NCBI GenBank assembly: GCA_900095095.1
Contig: FMBT01000501.1
Coordinates: 1-64,000, forward strand
DNA length: 64,000 bases
Direction: 5' to 3'
Source of the DNA: Fragilariopsis cylindrus CCMP1102
Lineage: Eukaryota; Bacillariophyta; Bacillariophyceae; Bacillariales; Bacillariaceae
Part shown: positions 62,339 through 64,000 of the stretch, piece by piece
Layout: every line of letters starts with the position of its first letter
Numbering within the stretch: position 1 is the stretch's first letter
Notes under the pieces: generated by a model
Database searches by the model: none
Told to the model about the DNA's origin: nothing
The model's input: the letters and a program-made list of their open reading frames with translations, nothing else
Position numbers and translations under genes: made by a program

Positions 62339-63967
62339 CTATATAGGAGATGCCGTTGAAGCTTTCCACATTTTTCTTTTCTGTGTCGGGGAGAAAAAGT
62401 GTACTGTATTGTCGATTCTTCGAGACATGATTCTTGTAAGTCGATTCATTAATTTCTTTCCAACATATATCATCGATTCTCGTCCTTCCGATTTCATGTA
62501 ACTGCTTGCATAGATTTTTGCATTTGTTGATGCCAATTCATTTGTTACAATGTTAACGTGTTGTGCAGCTAGTAACGCCCTTTCTCTAGCGTGTGTAGCC
62601 AATTGATCTGTAACGCCAGAAAGCTGTTTTATTTCTACTCCAATTAATTTTCCAGTCTTGTAAATAAAGATCTGAATTCTCATCAGAGATGATCGTAATA
62701 TGAAACTCAACCGAGAAAAAAATCTATGTAGGTTTTGTAATGCTAGATTTCTTCTTCGTTGTTTTCTATCCGCTTGATGGTTTGTAGTTTGCTTCTGCTT
62801 CTGCTGCTGAAAATTTTTCTCGAGTGCAGATGATGACAACACAGGTTTCTGTACGGTCGTCGCTAGCATTTGTTCCCTTTTCATATTCCCTTGTTCTTGT
62901 TGTTTTTCTATAGTATGTTTACTCGGTGACGAGGATCCTTTCAGTTTTTCCTTTTCTTCCCGTGATGCGAAGGCATTATTTCGATCAATTCCCTTTTTGT
63001 TCTGTCCATTATTCTCCTGTATAAGTTTCTTCCGCTTTTGGTTTGATTCAATTATTTCCTTTTGGATTTTCAGTTGCTGCTGTTGCTGCTCGAGTTCGTT
63101 GTAATTGAGATCGTGTTGGGATCGTTTGGTGGGAAATTTGAAGCCTTTTGTTTGTCCAAAACGATTCACCAGCAACTCATTAGTAATAGAAATAGTGCTG
63201 GTATTTCCAGAATACATTTCTTGGTACGAAATCCAGCCGACAGTTCCGAAGAAACCGATGACGAAAAGTGGCATAATATATTTTCTCCTCGTAGTAGCTT
63301 TTGAAGTAGTCGTCGTCGACGTTGTCGTCTTTGTCAAGGTAGGTACCGATGATCGTGATCGTGACATTGCGGAGACTTCCATTTCCACTGATAATGAAGA
63401 CTGTGCTGATTTTTGCGAATCACTAGAAACGACACTTTCTAATATTAGATCGGGTGATTCAGTATAATCTCCTCATCATCATCAGCACGATCGTAATCAT
63501 CATTGCTAGCGTTATACAAGTTCTTGGATATACCATATATTGCGGAGGTATCATCGCTTATTGTCGAAGATACAACATTGATATTATTATTTTCAGGAGT
63601 GACAGTAGCAGTAGCAGTAGCAGTAGCAATAGTAGCTATTGATGGTTTTATCGTCGAAGGTGAAGTAATTTCATCAATTATCTCGTCATCAACAATAGAA
63701 TAAAGATGACAGGATACCCCCTCTACTTCATTGGAATTTTCCTTCTTCAATTGGCTCTTCCTTAGGCTTTCAAAGAAATCGTCATCATCATTGTCATCAT
63801 CGTCATCATTGTCCTCGTTATTCTTTTCGACAGGAGATATAAAGTAGATGATCCAGGAGTAGTTTCAGTAGTAGTAATAATAATAGTAACATTGTCAGAT
63901 TTTGGAAGCCGAGACGTTTGTTGTTCAACGTGTCGTCGCTGCCTATGCGAGTAGGACACACAGACAT
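62339..63967 (-). CDS. Single-pass membrane protein with coiled coil, unknown function
   Basis: The clearest open part (63388-62339, 349 residues) has a Ser/Thr/Arg-rich head, one membrane span (YIMPLFVIGFFGTVGWISYQ) and a long Gln/Lys coiled coil (LEQQQQQLKIQKEIIESNQK). A basic helical region with the hydrophobic stretch FFSRLSFILRSSLMRIQIFI follows, and the end is basic. Coding continues upstream through one-base steps (near 63465 and 63800) into an acidic, low-complexity N-terminus (NEDNDDDDDNDDDDFFESLR). The Met at 63967 is a possible start but uncertain. A type II membrane or ER/nuclear-envelope protein is possible. No family is recognised. Confidence 0.55.
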
Positions 63968-64000
63968 AATGTGATGTGATGTGTGTGTACTTTTGTCTTT

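Overview
This 64 kb window is nuclear DNA from a photosynthetic stramenopile, most likely a diatom. The evidence is spliceosomal introns of about 90-240 bp with GTAAGT/GTGAGT-type donors, dense intron-poor genes on both strands, a (6-4)-type photolyase/cryptochrome, a probable plastid leader with a DAF/SLAP cleavage motif on a GIY-YIG protein, and a long diatom-style LINE. Coding regions are full of Asn, Gln, Ser, Thr and Asp runs. I cannot name the species.

Layout. 1-0.7 kb: end of a low-complexity protein. 1.1-7.1 kb (minus): a CDK-like pseudokinase directly downstream of a Set2-type SET methyltransferase that ends in a cyclin box. 7.8-12.5 kb: a small SET-like protein, a TrmA/RlmD-family RNA methyltransferase (copy 1) and a J-domain protein. 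12.5-15.7 kb: mostly non-coding, with one doubtful ORF. 15.7-20.6 kb: a DUF2061 membrane protein, a gamma-carbonic-anhydrase-like protein and a mitochondrial M3 peptidase; the last two are divergent. 20.9-29.4 kb (minus): one six-exon CHD-type chromatin remodeller. 30.7-36.9 kb: photolyase, p24 cargo receptor, RNA methyltransferase copy 2 and an unknown acidic protein. 38-45.3 kb: a secreted Cys-repeat protein, a low-complexity unknown, signal peptidase SEC11 and splicing factor BUD13. 45.4-50.5 kb: a GH36 alpha-galactosidase and a probable plastid GIY-YIG/zinc-knuckle protein. 50.9-62.1 kb: a 77-residue two-exon gene whose intron holds a 10.6 kb LINE. 62.3-64 kb: a single-pass membrane protein.

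Themes. The genes do not form one pathway, but chromatin and RNA processing are well represented (SET-cyclin, pseudokinase, CHD, two RNA methyltransferases, BUD13), as are mitochondrial proteins (M3 peptidase, gamma-CA-like, J-protein). Two points stand out. One is the SET-cyclin fusion lying head-to-tail with a CDK-like protein that has lost every catalytic motif. The other is the LINE with a perfect 18 bp target-site duplication inside the intron of a tiny gene.

Caution: many otherwise sound genes change frame by one base, often at homopolymers. Comparison of the two RNA methyltransferase paralogues places some of these as single missing bases, so I treat most of them as assembly indels rather than biology. 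Start and end points of the affected genes are approximate.
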